From Annona cherimola (taxonomy: Eukaryota > Streptophyta > Magnoliopsida > Magnoliales > Annonaceae), in contig CM059971.1 in NCBI GenBank assembly GCA_030490835.1, positions 47,602,012 to 47,666,011 of the forward strand: a DNA stretch of 64,000 nt, in the 5' to 3' direction. Below are positions 35,552 through 47,508 of this stretch, one piece after another; positions within the stretch are counted from its first letter, which is position 1, and each line of letters opens with the position of its first letter. A program made the translations under genes and the position numbers. Under the pieces are notes generated by a model. That model worked only from the letters and a program-made list of their open reading frames with translations, had not been told where the DNA came from and made no database searches.

Positions 35552-37681
35552 ATTAATATAATGGATTTGCCACATGGCAAGATAAGGTCTAGCCATGTGG
35601 GGTCGAACAAATTTAAGTAATTTGCACATGGAGCTCTCCCATTGGTGCAAACTTGAGGGCTCTTATCAAAAAATAAGTAAAGCAGATACGAGCCTATCCA
35701 AGAGTTAATCTCACACACTAAATAAAGAAATTTTTATGATTATAAATAGTATACTTAGGTGAGAAATTCGGATGTACAAGCCAGGGTGGGTGAAAGTGGA
35801 AGGAAAAAAAGAAACGAGCAAAGTAGTAGTGATAGACAAGAGAGACTAGCAAAAAGGAAAAGGTGTTAGACTTTTTACTATTTATCCTATATATTTGTGC
35901 TAGTTTTCTTTCAAATGGATAGATTAGATCATGATTATAAAGGTTAGATTGTGATGATTTAATTATTTTAGTAGAAGTATCCTAAAGACAATACTTTTTA
36001 GAGACATTTTAGTTAATCAATAATATCTTCATCAAATTAGAATGGAATTTGATGAGTAACTAATCAAATTTTAGTAAAAAATGAGATCTACAAGTTGCGG
36101 ATTGAAAACATTTCAAAATAATGACGTTTAGGGGATCATTTTTGGGATGCAAGATAAAACTTATTTTCAGCACCTTGCTGGACAACTAGGTACAACCCTT
36201 AATGATTTAATCTAATTGTTAATTTAATTATCAAAGTAGGGAATGATGATGTTGATGACTTATATGTGATGTAAAAATAAATTTTGAACCTTTAAAATTT
36301 AATTGATCATAATTTAATATAATTTTTTAAAGTTATTTACCACATGCCTTAGTAGAAAATTTTCTATTAAACTATTTTTTTTATATATGTACAAAATAAG
36401 GTGAGTCAATTTATGTGTTATCAATTTAGTATAACTCAATTTACACCAATAAATATTTGATGATCCAATAATAAGATCAAGGGGTTAAGGCGACATAAGC
36501 ATGAAACCTAATTTAAATATTTTACAAAACATAACAAGACTACCAAAGTAGAGAGAGCAATTGTTAGTGAATGATGAGGTTACTAGTTCAAATCGCCCTC
36601 TGGCTTTATTTTTAATATGTTAATATTACTATTTCTAAGTATTAATTACAAAGTTTACCTCAATGATAAAATTCTAAGGCTATGACATAGGTTCGAATAA
36701 TTTTAATGATTAGAAATATGATTTCTATTAAAAAATGATTATTCCTTTTAAAGGATTAAACTTTTAAATTTTCATGGAATAAGTTATGGGTCTAAACTAT
36801 AATTAAGAAATTCAATAAATAAATAAATAATGATGACTTGTATACTAACCTTATGAAAAGGAAAAGGACTCTAAGAATTAATATTTTCATCTTAATTATA
36901 GAAAAAAGAGGAGAGAAAAAGAACACAAGATGAAAGAATTCTTGTATATATGAGCTGTATTTGGTAGGGTATATGATTTCTAGTCATCCATCTTAAATAG
37001 GACAAGACTCTATATAAATTAGTCTATGTGTGATAAGGTATTTTGGTAGTAGACTTGTTTTATATGTATGAGAAATTTCATGACCTTGATATGATTTGTA
37101 AAGGTTATATTAAGTTTTACAATATATTAAGGTCTATGTTACCTTAGGTGTTAATTCATGTATCATGTATTAAATGTAAATTTTATACGTGTATAAATTT
37201 ATCTGAATGTATTTTTGAGTACAAAGGATGGAAAGACTTTAATAGCCTATAATACATGAAATGGAGATATGAATTAGATTGAATTTTATATATTCTAAAT
37301 ATATAAGATTTATAGGATTGAGATTAACTTAATTTTACGATAACATTAGGTTAAATTCATATATAAAAGTCCTATATGAGAATAAAAGATTTGTTCAAGT
37401 ATAGGATGAATCATATTTAAATAAGATGTTCAAGCAAAGAAATCTTTGAATTTCTTATTTAAAGACCAATCAAAAATAAAAATATAGGAAAGACGAGTAG
37501 CCATGAGTTCAACATGCATAATATGCTTAGGCGTATTCTTTGTTGGCAATAATAGGAATGTGTAAAGCAAAGATTGAGGAAAGCCAAAGGAAAAAGTTAA
37601 GCAAGCTCTTCAAAATTTTGTTTTGAATAAATTTTATGAGAAGAAAATTTTTTTCTTATCTTTTCATTTTGTGAAATGATA
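35552..37681. other. Unassigned AT-rich interval between two giant LTRs
   Basis: About 2.1 kb with no open frame worth naming and no match to the other repeats in the window. A TATAAATAG-like stretch near 35740, purine-rich sequence near 35790-35860, and a weak tRNA-like motif near 36585 are the only distinctive points. It may be the pre-insertion target sequence or an older, decayed element. It ends with TGATA at 37677, immediately before LTR E. Confidence 0.6.
36546..36605 (+). repeat. Possible degraded tRNA-derived SINE head
   Basis: AGTTCAAATCG at about 36585 resembles an internal B box, and GAGAGCAATTGTTAGTG upstream could be a decayed A-box region. There is no clear cloverleaf, poly(A) tail or flanking duplication. 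Chance similarity is quite possible. Confidence 0.25.
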
Positions 37682-38233
37682 TGTGGGCTCCAAACCGATA
37701 CATCACTTCCTTACCTCAAGACCTTATTGATTGGTAAATGTGAATCAGGATTGTTGCCCTGATCACGCAGCGGGTTCTTAATTGGAACTCATCCAATTTT
37801 TTTTCTATCATCGTTCATCTCATTCCACACTACATCTTTCATCATACAAGCACCATTATACTTGTAATAAAATTTCATAATTTCATTCATAGCATCTCTT
37901 CATACTATTCTACAATAGCATTTACATTCCATACATACATACATTCAATCATTAAATCACATAGGACTTAAAATTCTAAATAAGTCCACATATATATTAA
38001 CATACCTTAGGATTTTAATCCATGCTATCCCATTTCTTATAGCCTTCATGGCTATCATCACATACCTTTCTTCATTGCTTAGATTTGCATCCTCTTGAGT
38101 TTTCCGGTACCTGTCTGAGGTTTAGGAAAACAAAACGTGAGTGACAACTTAGTGAGCAAGCATTTTATCTTTTAGGGCAAGACTTCCTTTAAAACGTTTT
38201 TTTCTTAAACATCTTGAACACCTTTTTACTTGA

Positions 38234-38764
38234 GGACATGCATATGTCCTAAAATATTATCATGAAATCCTTTGTTCATGAGGACAATTCTATGTCTTTG
38301 AACATTTTCATAAAAAATTCATCTTAAAAATCATTTGACAAGCCACTTCTGGGCTTGTTAAGGCAAAACATATACGTTTTACCATTTTTAATTAACTTTC
38401 TTTAGTCTTGTGTGAACATTTTTAATATTTTAAGACATTTACATACAACCATCTTTTGTCAGTGGACAATTTACATCCAAAATATTTTTCTCATAAATCC
38501 TTTGATAAAGAAGGACATTCTCATGTCCTAAAACATCATTCACATAAGCCTTTCTCGGCAATGGAAATTTTCATGTCCAAAAATATTTTTCATCATAAAA
38601 TCCTTTAGCCCAGAGACATTTGATTTCTCAAAATATTTTTGACATAGCTTCTTTTAGTGATGGACATCCATATGTCCTAAAATACTTTTCATTTAAAATA
38701 GGACATTCTCATGTCTATAAATACTTTTCATTTAGGCTCTTTAGAAATGGACATTCCTATGTCC
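38234..38764 (-). repeat. GGACAT...ATGTCC hairpin array in LTR E
   Basis: About eight units spaced irregularly: GGACATGCATATGTCC at 38234, a decayed unit at 38282, GGACAATTTACATCC at 38464, GGACATTCTCATGTCC at 38513, a one-arm-decayed unit at 38563, GGACATCCATATGTCC at 38662, GGACATTCTCATGTCT at 38701, and GGACATTCCTATGTCC at 38749. Stems are kept while loops differ. It is the counterpart of the array in LTR C. Confidence 0.78.
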
Positions 38765-39264
38765 AAAACCAAGTTTCACATAAATCCTTTTCATAATCCC
38801 CGTCTTGGGGCTTATTTATAGCAAACAAGGCAAATAACATACATAAACCATTTCATATATGCATTTGCATAAAAACAATTCCTTTCATTCTTGTTATTTA
38901 CACTTTTGTGTAAAACACCCCATTTTTAGGATAATTATTTCATAAAAATCTCGTTAGGATAACTTTTCGTAAAAATGCTTTCATGTCCCAATCTTTGGGC
39001 TTTTCAAAAGCAAAACATAAATAAATGCATTTCTCCCCATTCAGTAGTAACACTTAGCAAGTGATCATTCTACCTTTTGGAAGAGAATCATTAACAGCAT
39101 GCTAGCCAAGCGGCTGTTCATTCATCCTGCTCTCATCTCAGGGAGGGCGCCGCTGGCACTCCTGTAATCCCTTAGCGACTTGGCCATATGTAGAGTGGGC
39201 CCTGGTCAACCTGACCATGCTCTACAACCGGCCTATTCCTTGTACTGGTGCACCATACATCATC

Positions 39265-39445
39265 CTGACAGACCGCAGTCCCTTTGTTTTAAAGTACACA
39301 GACCATAGCCTATGACCTTTTAAACCGGGATCACAGACAGCAGTCTGCATCCATACTCACCAAACATCATAGACCGAAGTCTATATCTTTAAAAATAGTT
39401 TTGAAAAACACATCACAGACCGCAGTCCGTGTCAACTTGTAAAGC
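39265..39445 (-). repeat. CAGAC/GTCTG hairpin array in LTR E
   Basis: Five units including CAGACCGCAGTCC, CAGACAGCAGTCTG near 39333, ATAGACCGAAGTCTAT near 39369, and CACAGACCGCAGTCCGTG near 39414. On the transcribed (minus) strand the fourth forms AGAC(TTCG)GTCT. It is the counterpart of 22945-23120. Confidence 0.72.
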
Positions 39446-40236
39446 GAGCGCACCCACTTTAAACAAGTTATCATTTGAAATTTAGTTTTAGGATGACCTT
39501 CCTTAAATTCTTTTAAAACCATTTTCAGTAAAATATTTTGATAAGCATTTGAAATGTTTGAAAAATCATACATCTTAAAACCCTTATAAAATAACTCCAA
39601 AACTTTTGGATCTTTAAAAATAAATCATGTATTTTCCTAATATTTCTTGGTTTCCATTTCAGGGCCTTTTACTTGCAAAAGTTATGCAATTATACCATCC
39701 CCTTCTCAACCACCTTAAAATCAAATTATTGTCCACATTTCTATCTTATCATTTTTACATAGAGAGGGGCTTGCATAATCTTTTGCATGTCATTTAGCAA
39801 CCCGAAATCAAACCATTTTATGAAATCAACATATGAGGTTGGTCATCCGTAAATCCCTCTCAACACATCCGTATAAACATTTTTCAAGATATTTTGAACA
39901 TAGATTTCCTTATCTAAAGGAAATTAAAACTTTTTCGAATATTATTTCAAAACATATGGACTATGTCCAAATCATTGTTTATATTTAAATATCAATACAT
40001 CAATTCCCATTTTCTTTTTCTTTCATAAATATAATTATTTATCATAAAACATCATAAGAGAAATTCAAAACGTATTTACAGTTGTTGCTTTGTGAAAAAG
40101 GGTAAAATTCCCTTTTCTTATAAAATACTTTTGAAACAACATCATAAAGAACTTGCTTGCTTATAAGCAAATTCTTAAAAATATCAGCATAAAACATAAA
40201 ATTCTTTAAATTTATCATTATGGAGAACTTGCTTAC

Positions 40237-41764
40237 TGTCATGGCCTATTTCAGACTTTATTTGTGTGTTAGTCCGAGAGATTAGGCTTAGTTTGTATTC
40301 ATTTAGTTTAATTTTCACTCACTTTGCATTTTAGGAGCATTATTTAGTTTTTGTGCAATTTCAGCATTAACTAAGCATTTTTAGTCCATTTACTTAGTTT
40401 TTCCATCTTTTGCAGGAAGGACAAGACATATAAAGGCATGCGGGCAAGTGGAATGCAGATTGAGACCAAGTCACGAGGCAGGTGGATGGCGCCTAGGCGC
40501 CAACCATTGGCCCCCAGGTGCCACCCTACGTGCCCTTGCCATGACTCCAGCACAATTCAGCAAACACATGGCTTCCAATGAGTTGGCACTTAGGCGCCAG
40601 ATAGGGATGCCCAGGCATCACCTTACCAACATGTAGATCAGCCTAGCAGGGTTTTTGAAACCACAAGTCACAACTGCTTTCAGGGAGTTGGCGCCTAGGA
40701 GCCAATACGCATCCGTATGCGCAATTTTCAGTGTGTAGGCTGCACAATTCAACTCTATAAATAGATCCTAGGGGTTTGCGTGCGAGGTGGAGGAGAGTAA
40801 AGAGCGGAGGAACGAACTACACAACAAGAGAAAGATGAAATCGCGATCAAAGCATAGATTGAAAGAGGGTTCAACTCCGTTGGTGTAAGTCGCCGAAAAA
40901 CAGTTTTCTCTTATTCTTTCTATTTTTCTTTTTCTACTTTTTCTGGATACTTACAATATGGATGTAAAGGATTTATTGATCATGTCTATGAACTAAACTC
41001 CCTTTAGATTGATAGTTAGGATGAATTGAATTCTAAACTATATTGTCTTGGTTCTTTGAAATTCAGGAATGAATATTTGATATTATATATGATTGTGTCT
41101 GATTTACCTTTGCATGTGTGGTTTTAATGTTTTTTACAAGATTAGCTACCTTGTAAGATGATTTCATTGCTTGATTTATCCTTGGAAGAGGAAAATCTCT
41201 GCTAGATTCATGTGCAAGGCATAGGTTTCCTCTTTGTTAAGGGGAGTTGTTTAACGGATAGGAATATACCGTTAAACCCTGCGTAGTCACCAAACAGGTT
41301 ATGAACCTATCAATTTCACTTTATTTAATGGCATGGGAACATAATAATTAAATAGGGTGTAATTAGCTTTATATAGTGTTAGAAGACATATATAGAAATT
41401 ATTGAACTTGGGCTAGTAAATCCATGCACAATCCAATGAAAAAGAACCAATGCGATATAGTTTAGATTCAAGGATTCCGAACTATCCATCTGCCATCCCT
41501 GATTAGTAATCCCGTTTATAGTATCTCGCAGTTCCGTGCACTCTACTCTGATTTTTTTATTGCAATCGTTAGCTTTAGTTTAAATCATAAACTCAGAATT
41601 CTCTACCCATCGAAAGTAATTAAACTCATTAATAATTCTGGTTAATAATTCATCGTGGGAGCGATACTTTACTCACTCTTTATTACTCACTCTTTATTAC
41701 TTGACACGGCACGTATACTTGCGTAAATAGTGAGCGTTTCAATTGATATATACGCAACTCGTCA
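40237..41764 (+). mobile_element. Athila 5' LTR (1528 bp)
   Basis: Starts TGTCATGGCC, ends AACTCGTCA. Compared with the 3' LTR it lacks a 23-nt hairpin just after the first TG, and it has a longer GC-rich stretch around the palindrome GGCGCCTAGGCGCC at 40498-40511. TATAAATAG lies at 40755-40763. Many transitions separate the two LTRs, so the insertion is not recent. Confidence 0.94.
40755..40763 (+). promoter_or_regulatory. TATA box of Athila 5' LTR
   Basis: TATAAATAG in a CTC-TATAAATAG-ATCC context, conserved at 55803-55811 in the 3' LTR, downstream of the GGCGCC palindromes. Confidence 0.7.
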
Positions 41765-41770
41765 AGTTTT

Positions 41771-41788
41771 TTGTGTTGTTGCCGGGGA
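41771..41788 (+). promoter_or_regulatory. Decayed primer binding site, tRNA-Asp type
   Basis: TTGTGTTGTTGCCGGGGA, six bases after the 5' LTR, aligns to TGGCGCCGTTGCCGGGGA, the Athila site complementary to tRNA-Asp. It has four mismatches, three of them C-to-T. The 3' half is intact. Confidence 0.8.
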
Positions 41789-41980
41789 ATTATTTAGCCA
41801 ATTATTTTTAGTTTTATTTCTTTCTTGTATAATTTTGTAGAATAGTTTATTTTTATAATTTCTTTTAGCTTAGAATTTTTTTGCTAGTTCAATTTAATTG
41901 GTTTTTGCAGATTAATCTCATATTGCATGCGCTGAGGCAGAGCCAGAAAGGAGAATGTTATTCTTTTTTATCTAAAACCC

Positions 41981-44163
41981 GAACGAACTTATTTGAGAAG
42001 GCGTCGTAAGAGCAGGGAAGCTAGGAACCAACAGCATAATATGGAGCGCATCAAGAACCAGGATGAGAACGTTGACGCAAACTAACAGGGGAACCAAAGG
42101 ATTGAGATTCCAAATCATCCACCTCAAGATGATTTGGACCAACCCATTTGAGATCTCATTGCGCTGGGCCAGAATACAGTTCAAACTAGCATTGCACCTC
42201 CTCCTATCGACACCAACAACTTTGAGATCAAACCGGTGATTTTTCAGATGCTCCAGTCCATTGGGTAGTTCGGAGGGCTAGCATCTGAAAACTCACACCG
42301 CCATCTGTGGAATTTCCTGCAGATTATGAACACGTTTAAACAGAACAAAGTCTCCAACGAGGCAACGTGGCTTTGGACTTTTCCATTTTCTCTGCGGGAT
42401 AAAGCTTCGGAGTGGCTAGACTCTTTGCCCCCAAACTCTGTCAGCACCTGGAATGACTTGGCTTAGAAATTCTTGGAGAAATATTTCCCACCTGCCAAAT
42501 TGGCCAAGCTGAGGATGGACATAGTCTCGTTCAAGCAACACGGAGAGGAGACCCTATCAGAGGCGTGAGATCGCTTCAAAGACCTGCTCCGAAAATGCCC
42601 GCATCATGGAATTCAGTCGTGGGTTCAAATACAAATTTTCTATAACGATCTCCAGGATTCCACCCGTCACATGGTGGATTCTTCGTGAAATGGTTCTCTG
42701 CTGAGGAAAAGCTATCAAGAATCATACGCCCTACTTGAAAACATGGAGGCCAATACCTATCAACTGACATCTAATAGGAGCCAAAATAGGGGTCTACTGC
42801 AACTGGACGCAGTCTCATCGATAAAAGCCCACATCGACACCTTATCCCGGTAGATTCAGAACTTGTCCAGACCAGCCAACGTCAGTGTGGTAGGAGCGTC
42901 TACACCACGGCAATCGACAACAGCAGATATTTGCACATGGTGTGGTGAATTCGGCCATCTCAGTGATGAATGTGCCTCCAATTCGAAGTCCATTAATTAC
43001 ATGGGAAATTTCCAGAGAAATCCAGCAAATCAGTATGGAAACAACTACAACCCAAGCTGGAGAAATCATCCCAACTTCTCATGGAACAACCAAATGAGGC
43101 CGAATCAGCTGCCTGGATTCTCGTGACAGCCCCTGCAGCAACAGCCAGCAAGACCAATGCAATTCAATCCACCACCGCGAGAAGAGAAGAAATCGAATCT
43201 GGAAAATCTCTTATGCAATTCATGCAATCCTGGATCACGATAAACAGAAATTTAGAAGCACAAATAGGTCAACCGGCCTCAGCTCTGAATAACCGGCCTC
43301 ATGGTTCGTTGCCGAGCGGTACCGAGCAAAACCCAAAAGGAAAAGGTAAAGAACAGGTCCAAACAGTCACGCTGCATAGTGGAAAGCAGTTACCCAATGC
43401 GACTCCACCAGAATAGGTAATTGAATCCACTAATCCTTTGATTTAGCAATCACAGGAGCCAGAGGCACCAGATACTACCCAGAAGCAACCGGACGCTAAA
43501 ATCGCCACAAATCAAAGGTCGCCTCCTCCATTTCTTCAGAGATTCGCAAACACTAAAAAGCAGGTCCAATTCAAGAAATTTCTAGAGGTATTAAAGCAAT
43601 TACACATCAATATACCTCTCGTCGAAGCCTTGGAACAAATGCCGAGCTATGCTAAATTTATGAAAGATGTACTATTAAAGAAAATGCGGTTGACGGAATT
43701 CGAGACGGTGACATTAACAGAGGAAACCAGTGCTATGGTGCAAAAGAAGCTGCCTCCTAAGCTCAAGGACCCAAGGAGTTTCACTACCCCGTGTATAATT
43801 GGAAACCAATACTTCGGGAGAGCTCTATGCGACTTGGGAGCCAGCATTAATCTTATACTCAAATTGATTTTCAGAAAATTGGGCCTCGGAGAAGCCCGAC
43901 CTACAACAGTGACGCTGCAACTGGCAGATCGATCTATTACATATCCGGATGGTATTATTGAGGATGTTCTTGTCAAGGTGGACAAGTTCATTTTTTCTGC
44001 AGATTTTATTATCCTGGATTATGAAGAAGATCAAGATGTGCCAATTATTCTAGGTCGACCTTTCCTTGCAATGGGCAATGCAATAATCAATGTACGAGCC
44101 GGAGAATTAACCATGCAGGTGCAAAATGAAAAAGTCACGTTCAATGTGCTCAAGGCAATATAG
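41981..44163 (+). pseudogene. Athila gag-protease pseudogene
   Basis: The gag frame runs from about 41981 (first in-frame ATG 42041) to a frameshift near 43080-43120. It carries the Athila Gag core (FEIKP...F near 42221, SLRDKASEWLDSLP near 42392, TWNDLA then KFLEKYFPP near 42449) and a CCHC knuckle (C-x2-C-x4-H-x4-C) near 42930-42975. Stops lie at 42083, 42149, 42266, 42464, 42566, 42686 and 42851. After the shift, a second frame holds the linker, with TAGs at 43414 and 43444, and the aspartic protease. The catalytic D-L-G-A-S triad is near 43831, IILGRPFL near 44044, and TAG ends it at 44161. The protease itself (43630-44163) has no internal stop. No RT follows. Confidence 0.93.
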
Positions 44164-44560
44164 AGCCCAACTAATTCCGAGGATTGCTTAATGATTGATA
44201 TGGTCAACTCAAAGGTTCAAAAGCTTTCCTCAACTAGTATTGAGAAGGACCCAGAGAAGATTGAAAATAAGGACCGCAAGTTATCTGCTTATACTAAAGA
44301 CCGACTCGCTGATCACATCGGGCTCGAACGATTGACCGAGCCAATGGAAAGCCAGGACATGGAAGATAAAGCCAATGATGGAATAGAAGGGGATACAATT
44401 GAGAAAACTAGACATCTTCATATCCAAATGCCCCTATTCCACCTGCAGAAAAGTCAAACTTAGCATGACTCAATGGACCAATGGGCTAAGATTAGATCTG
44501 AGCCTCCATATTGTAGTCCGAATGGCAGGGAGTTCGAGGTAGTGAAACTGAAAGAAGATT
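44164..44560 (+). pseudogene. Post-protease remnant and deletion scar of Athila pol
   Basis: An acidic/basic frame at 44191-44463 continues the polyprotein style after protease. At about 44490-44560 a short stretch with N-G-R-E-F resembles the extreme C-terminal part of Athila pol, just before the usual 3' landmark. RT, RNase H and integrase, normally 3 kb or more, are missing between these two. The exact scar cannot be placed from one copy. Confidence 0.6.
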
Positions 44561-45610
44561 GAACAGCAGGGACGTCGGGCTGAGGACGTTAAGCTTAGCG
44601 CTGAATGGGAGGCAACCCATTGCTCAGTTTCATTTTGATTTGCATTTTTTTTTGTATTTTTATTTTTGGTTTTTATTATTTTTCAGAAAAATAATTTGGA
44701 GCATAATTTCACAAGGATCATGCTTGGAAGCAGCCAGGAGAAAAATTTCAAAAAAAAAATTGATAAAAGGCTTCGGTGCCTAGGCGCCGAATGGGGGCGC
44801 CCCGGCGCCGTGATGAAGAACCTGAAGAACACGAAAGATGAATTGGTGCCCCGACGCCGGGTCGTGGACAGCGAGACCTGGACACCTTATAAAGCTTGGG
44901 GTTAGGGTTCTAAACCCTAAACCCCACGCCCTAGCTTCGAAAAACCCTCCTTCTCATCCCCAATCAATCTTCCATTGATTCCAAGCTATTTCAACTTCAA
45001 TCAAATGCCATTTCACCAAGAAATCATCCATCCATTCCATCCATTCCAGCCATTCCATTTTCTTCCCGTTTCTCCTTTGCTTAGATCCACTCAAATCCAT
45101 CCAAAAATCCATTTTTTCAACACAAAATCCTAAGCAATACCCCCACATTTGGTTCCCCATCATTTTCCCCTTCATTTGGGCTCCATTTTGAGCCCAACCA
45201 TCATCTTCTTCTTCGTCCGGTGCCGGAAACTCGCTGTTAGTAGATCGGCGCCTAGACGCCACGACTCCACACCCTAGTGCCAGTTCAGAGACAGCACAAG
45301 TTCCAAATTTTAGGCGGAAAGCTTCTGTGGGTAAAAACTTCTCCATCTTTGGTACATTGTTATTGCTTTAAAGTGGCTTGGTGATTGTTTAAGTGGAGAA
45401 TTGGATTGGATTGGTCGAATTTTATGGATTGGGTGGCGGATTGGAGGTTGATTTGGCTTGATTGGCTTGGTGATTGCTTGGCGATTAGTTTGCGGAGGTT
45501 GGCTTGCCGATTGCTTGTGGACTGTGCTGGGTGCATTTTTTTTGGATTTTGGCTTGTTTGGTTGTGTTGATTTTTGCTTGCAAGGACCGTTTGAGATATT
45601 TGTCAGAGAC
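44561..45610 (+). other. Athila spacer before the 3' ORF, with GGCGCC motifs and TATA-like box
   Basis: It holds GGGAGGCAACCCA at 44609 (a usual Athila landmark after pol), repeated GGCGCC-type motifs (44775-44790, near 44798, 44846 and 45246), a TTATAAAG at 44887, a near-palindromic GGGTTAGGG/AAACCCTAAACCC at 44900-44926, and ATCCATTCC low-complexity sequence at 45020-45050. Frames at 44954-45346 and 45310-45633 are low-complexity artefacts. It may be a leader with its own promoter for the 3' ORF; this is inference. Confidence 0.6.
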
Positions 45611-45783
45611 ATGGCTTCATCATCATCGGTCAAGAGGAAGAAAGTTCAGGAGCCAGTAGAATTCGACGCCAATAGGTTCGTGTCCTGTGGCACCCCAAAC
45701 CCAAGCGTCACATCCTGAGCCTTACCTTGGGATCATATTGATTGGTAAACGTGATCAGGATTGTTGCCTTGTCACACGGCGGG

Positions 45784-47508
45784 TGTAACGCCCCATTCAT
45801 AAAAATACTCAATAACTAATCAACGGCGCTACACAATCATAGAAAAATTCGGCAGCATCTCCCCATAACATACAAGGGATAATATGGAATACATGACCTG
45901 ATATTCATTACATTTCCATCTGTAACATTCAATCCTATTTATATACTTGCATCTTCATATAATAAGAACATTCATATAGAAGGAAATCATTACATATTTT
46001 CCTTACACAATAAACAGATATAATAGTCATGCATATGTGCATCAACAAGGATTATAATCCAATCTGAAATACCAAATACATTATAGTTGTCAAAACGAAT
46101 CCGCCTAAGTAATTGTCTACATATATGATTATCAAAAGAGCACAAGTCTAAAAGAACTGAAATCAACATATTGTGCTAGGGTCTCTCATGTTTGATCTTC
46201 AACTTGTCCCATCCTTAAGTTCTCCTTCTGACCTGCGATCTAAAACCACAATAACAATGATATGAGTCTAAATAGACCCAGTAAGTAGATAGTGGTTAGC
46301 ACAAAGTGCAAATAAGCATAATGATGGATACTCATACAGTGATGAAGCTAATACACATGGGTCCAATACCCACTCCCAAGATCGTATACATATAACCATA
46401 CACACAAATTGACCAACACAACCAATCATCTACTCATGTCCATCAAGGGCCATGAACAACCCTCTCCTCATGTCAATCAGGGGCCATGAACAACCCTTAC
46501 AACCAACTATTTGAGATAACGCATCATACATAACAGACAATGAAACACATCGCAAACCACGCATACAACATCAACACAATTCAGATACAACACATAGATC
46601 TGTCACACAAGCATTTTATCAAACACATGATAGGTGCGAAATGAAAGAACCATCAATTCATACTCTCGATTGGGGCAAATCAATTCACGTCACATTTCAA
46701 CAATATAACAACTGCTAAGAAGTCTTTTACATCATAGAAATCACGCATTCAAAGTAAATTCACCATGAACCCTAAATGTTACGAACTTTACGCCTAATAT
46801 CATGGAGTCGTTAGAAGCTATACATTCCCTCTAGCCTCGTATCGCGTTTAACGTAAAATTTCATCACTAAATCGAGAAGGGGCGACATCCACTTACCTTG
46901 ACCGTGATCCCTCCCAAGACAGCGACCCTAGATGTGGACTGCAGAAATTCGGAGCCTTGGAGCTTCCTGAACTCGGATCTATGACCTTCAAGGTAGTTGG
47001 TATAGTTCCCCTCAAGCGATCACGGGTGGTTCGAACTGAGTGGAAGAGAAAGTAGAAGAGGAACGAAGAACCAGAAGAGAAGGAGAAGAGAACGCGGTCG
47101 GGCGCGAAATGGGAATGAAACCCTAGAGCGCAGGCCGCTTATGTTAATAGAATCCATTGAGTCGGGTCGGGGCTCGGGTCGGGTCCAGTCGCAATTAGTA
47201 ATTTAATTCCCCTCTCCTACAACTTAATAATTTAAATTTTCTCCGGGGACGCTGCCCCCTTCACCCCCGCGACCTGACCGGGCAGGTCGAACCCCGTACC
47301 TACTCTGCGAGGGAAACAATAGTCATAGTGCCCATCAATGGAACGCTAATCATACATGCACATATGCACTATACATCTCCTAAATGTCGTGTCCATGTAT
47401 GTTATGTATCCATTAATATCGTAAAATTCTTACTAGCATGTTCATAAGTTACCTCATAAATAGAGAAAAGTTATAATAAAAATAGAATAAAAATACCTGG
47501 TCCTCACA
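45784..47508 (-). mobile_element. F-type solo LTR F1 (1725 bp)
   Basis: Left end TGTAACGCCCC, right end GGTCCTCACA, target duplication GCGGG (45779-45783, 47509-47513) in B2. It is the inverted counterpart of F2. Both contain a tandem pair of GGGTTGTTCATGGCCC-type units (46445-46500 here) and a GC-rich block (47240-47310) with GGTCAGGTCGCGG-type sequence. It has no internal region and is non-coding. Superfamily is not certain; TGTAACGCCCC-type LTR ends are common among plant gypsy elements. Confidence 0.93.

Larger units (their letters stand above)
37682..40236 (-). mobile_element. Giant LTR E, 3' part
   Basis: Starts TGTGGGCTCC at 37682, the reverse of the family 3' terminus. Then come the conserved 3' hairpin (37740-37767), the acceptor-like block near 38105-38155, the GGACAT hairpin array (38234-38764), the GC island with CTCTCATCTCAGGGAG near 39131-39146, the CAGAC/GTCTG array (39265-39445), and other hairpins, for example AAAAGGG...CCCTTTT near 40096. 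It is interrupted at 40236 by the Athila element (TSD CTTAC) and resumes at 56807. The whole of E is about 5.8 kb without its insertions. Non-coding. Confidence 0.85.

Noticed and set aside
44900..44930. Telomere-like TTAGGG/CCCTAAA units
   Set aside because: Only about two units per side, arranged as an inverted pair within the Athila spacer; not an interstitial telomere array.
44954..45633. Minus-strand frames of 130 and 107 codons in the Athila spacer
   Set aside because: Low-complexity ATCCATTCC and TTGG-rich sequence on the non-coding strand of the element.
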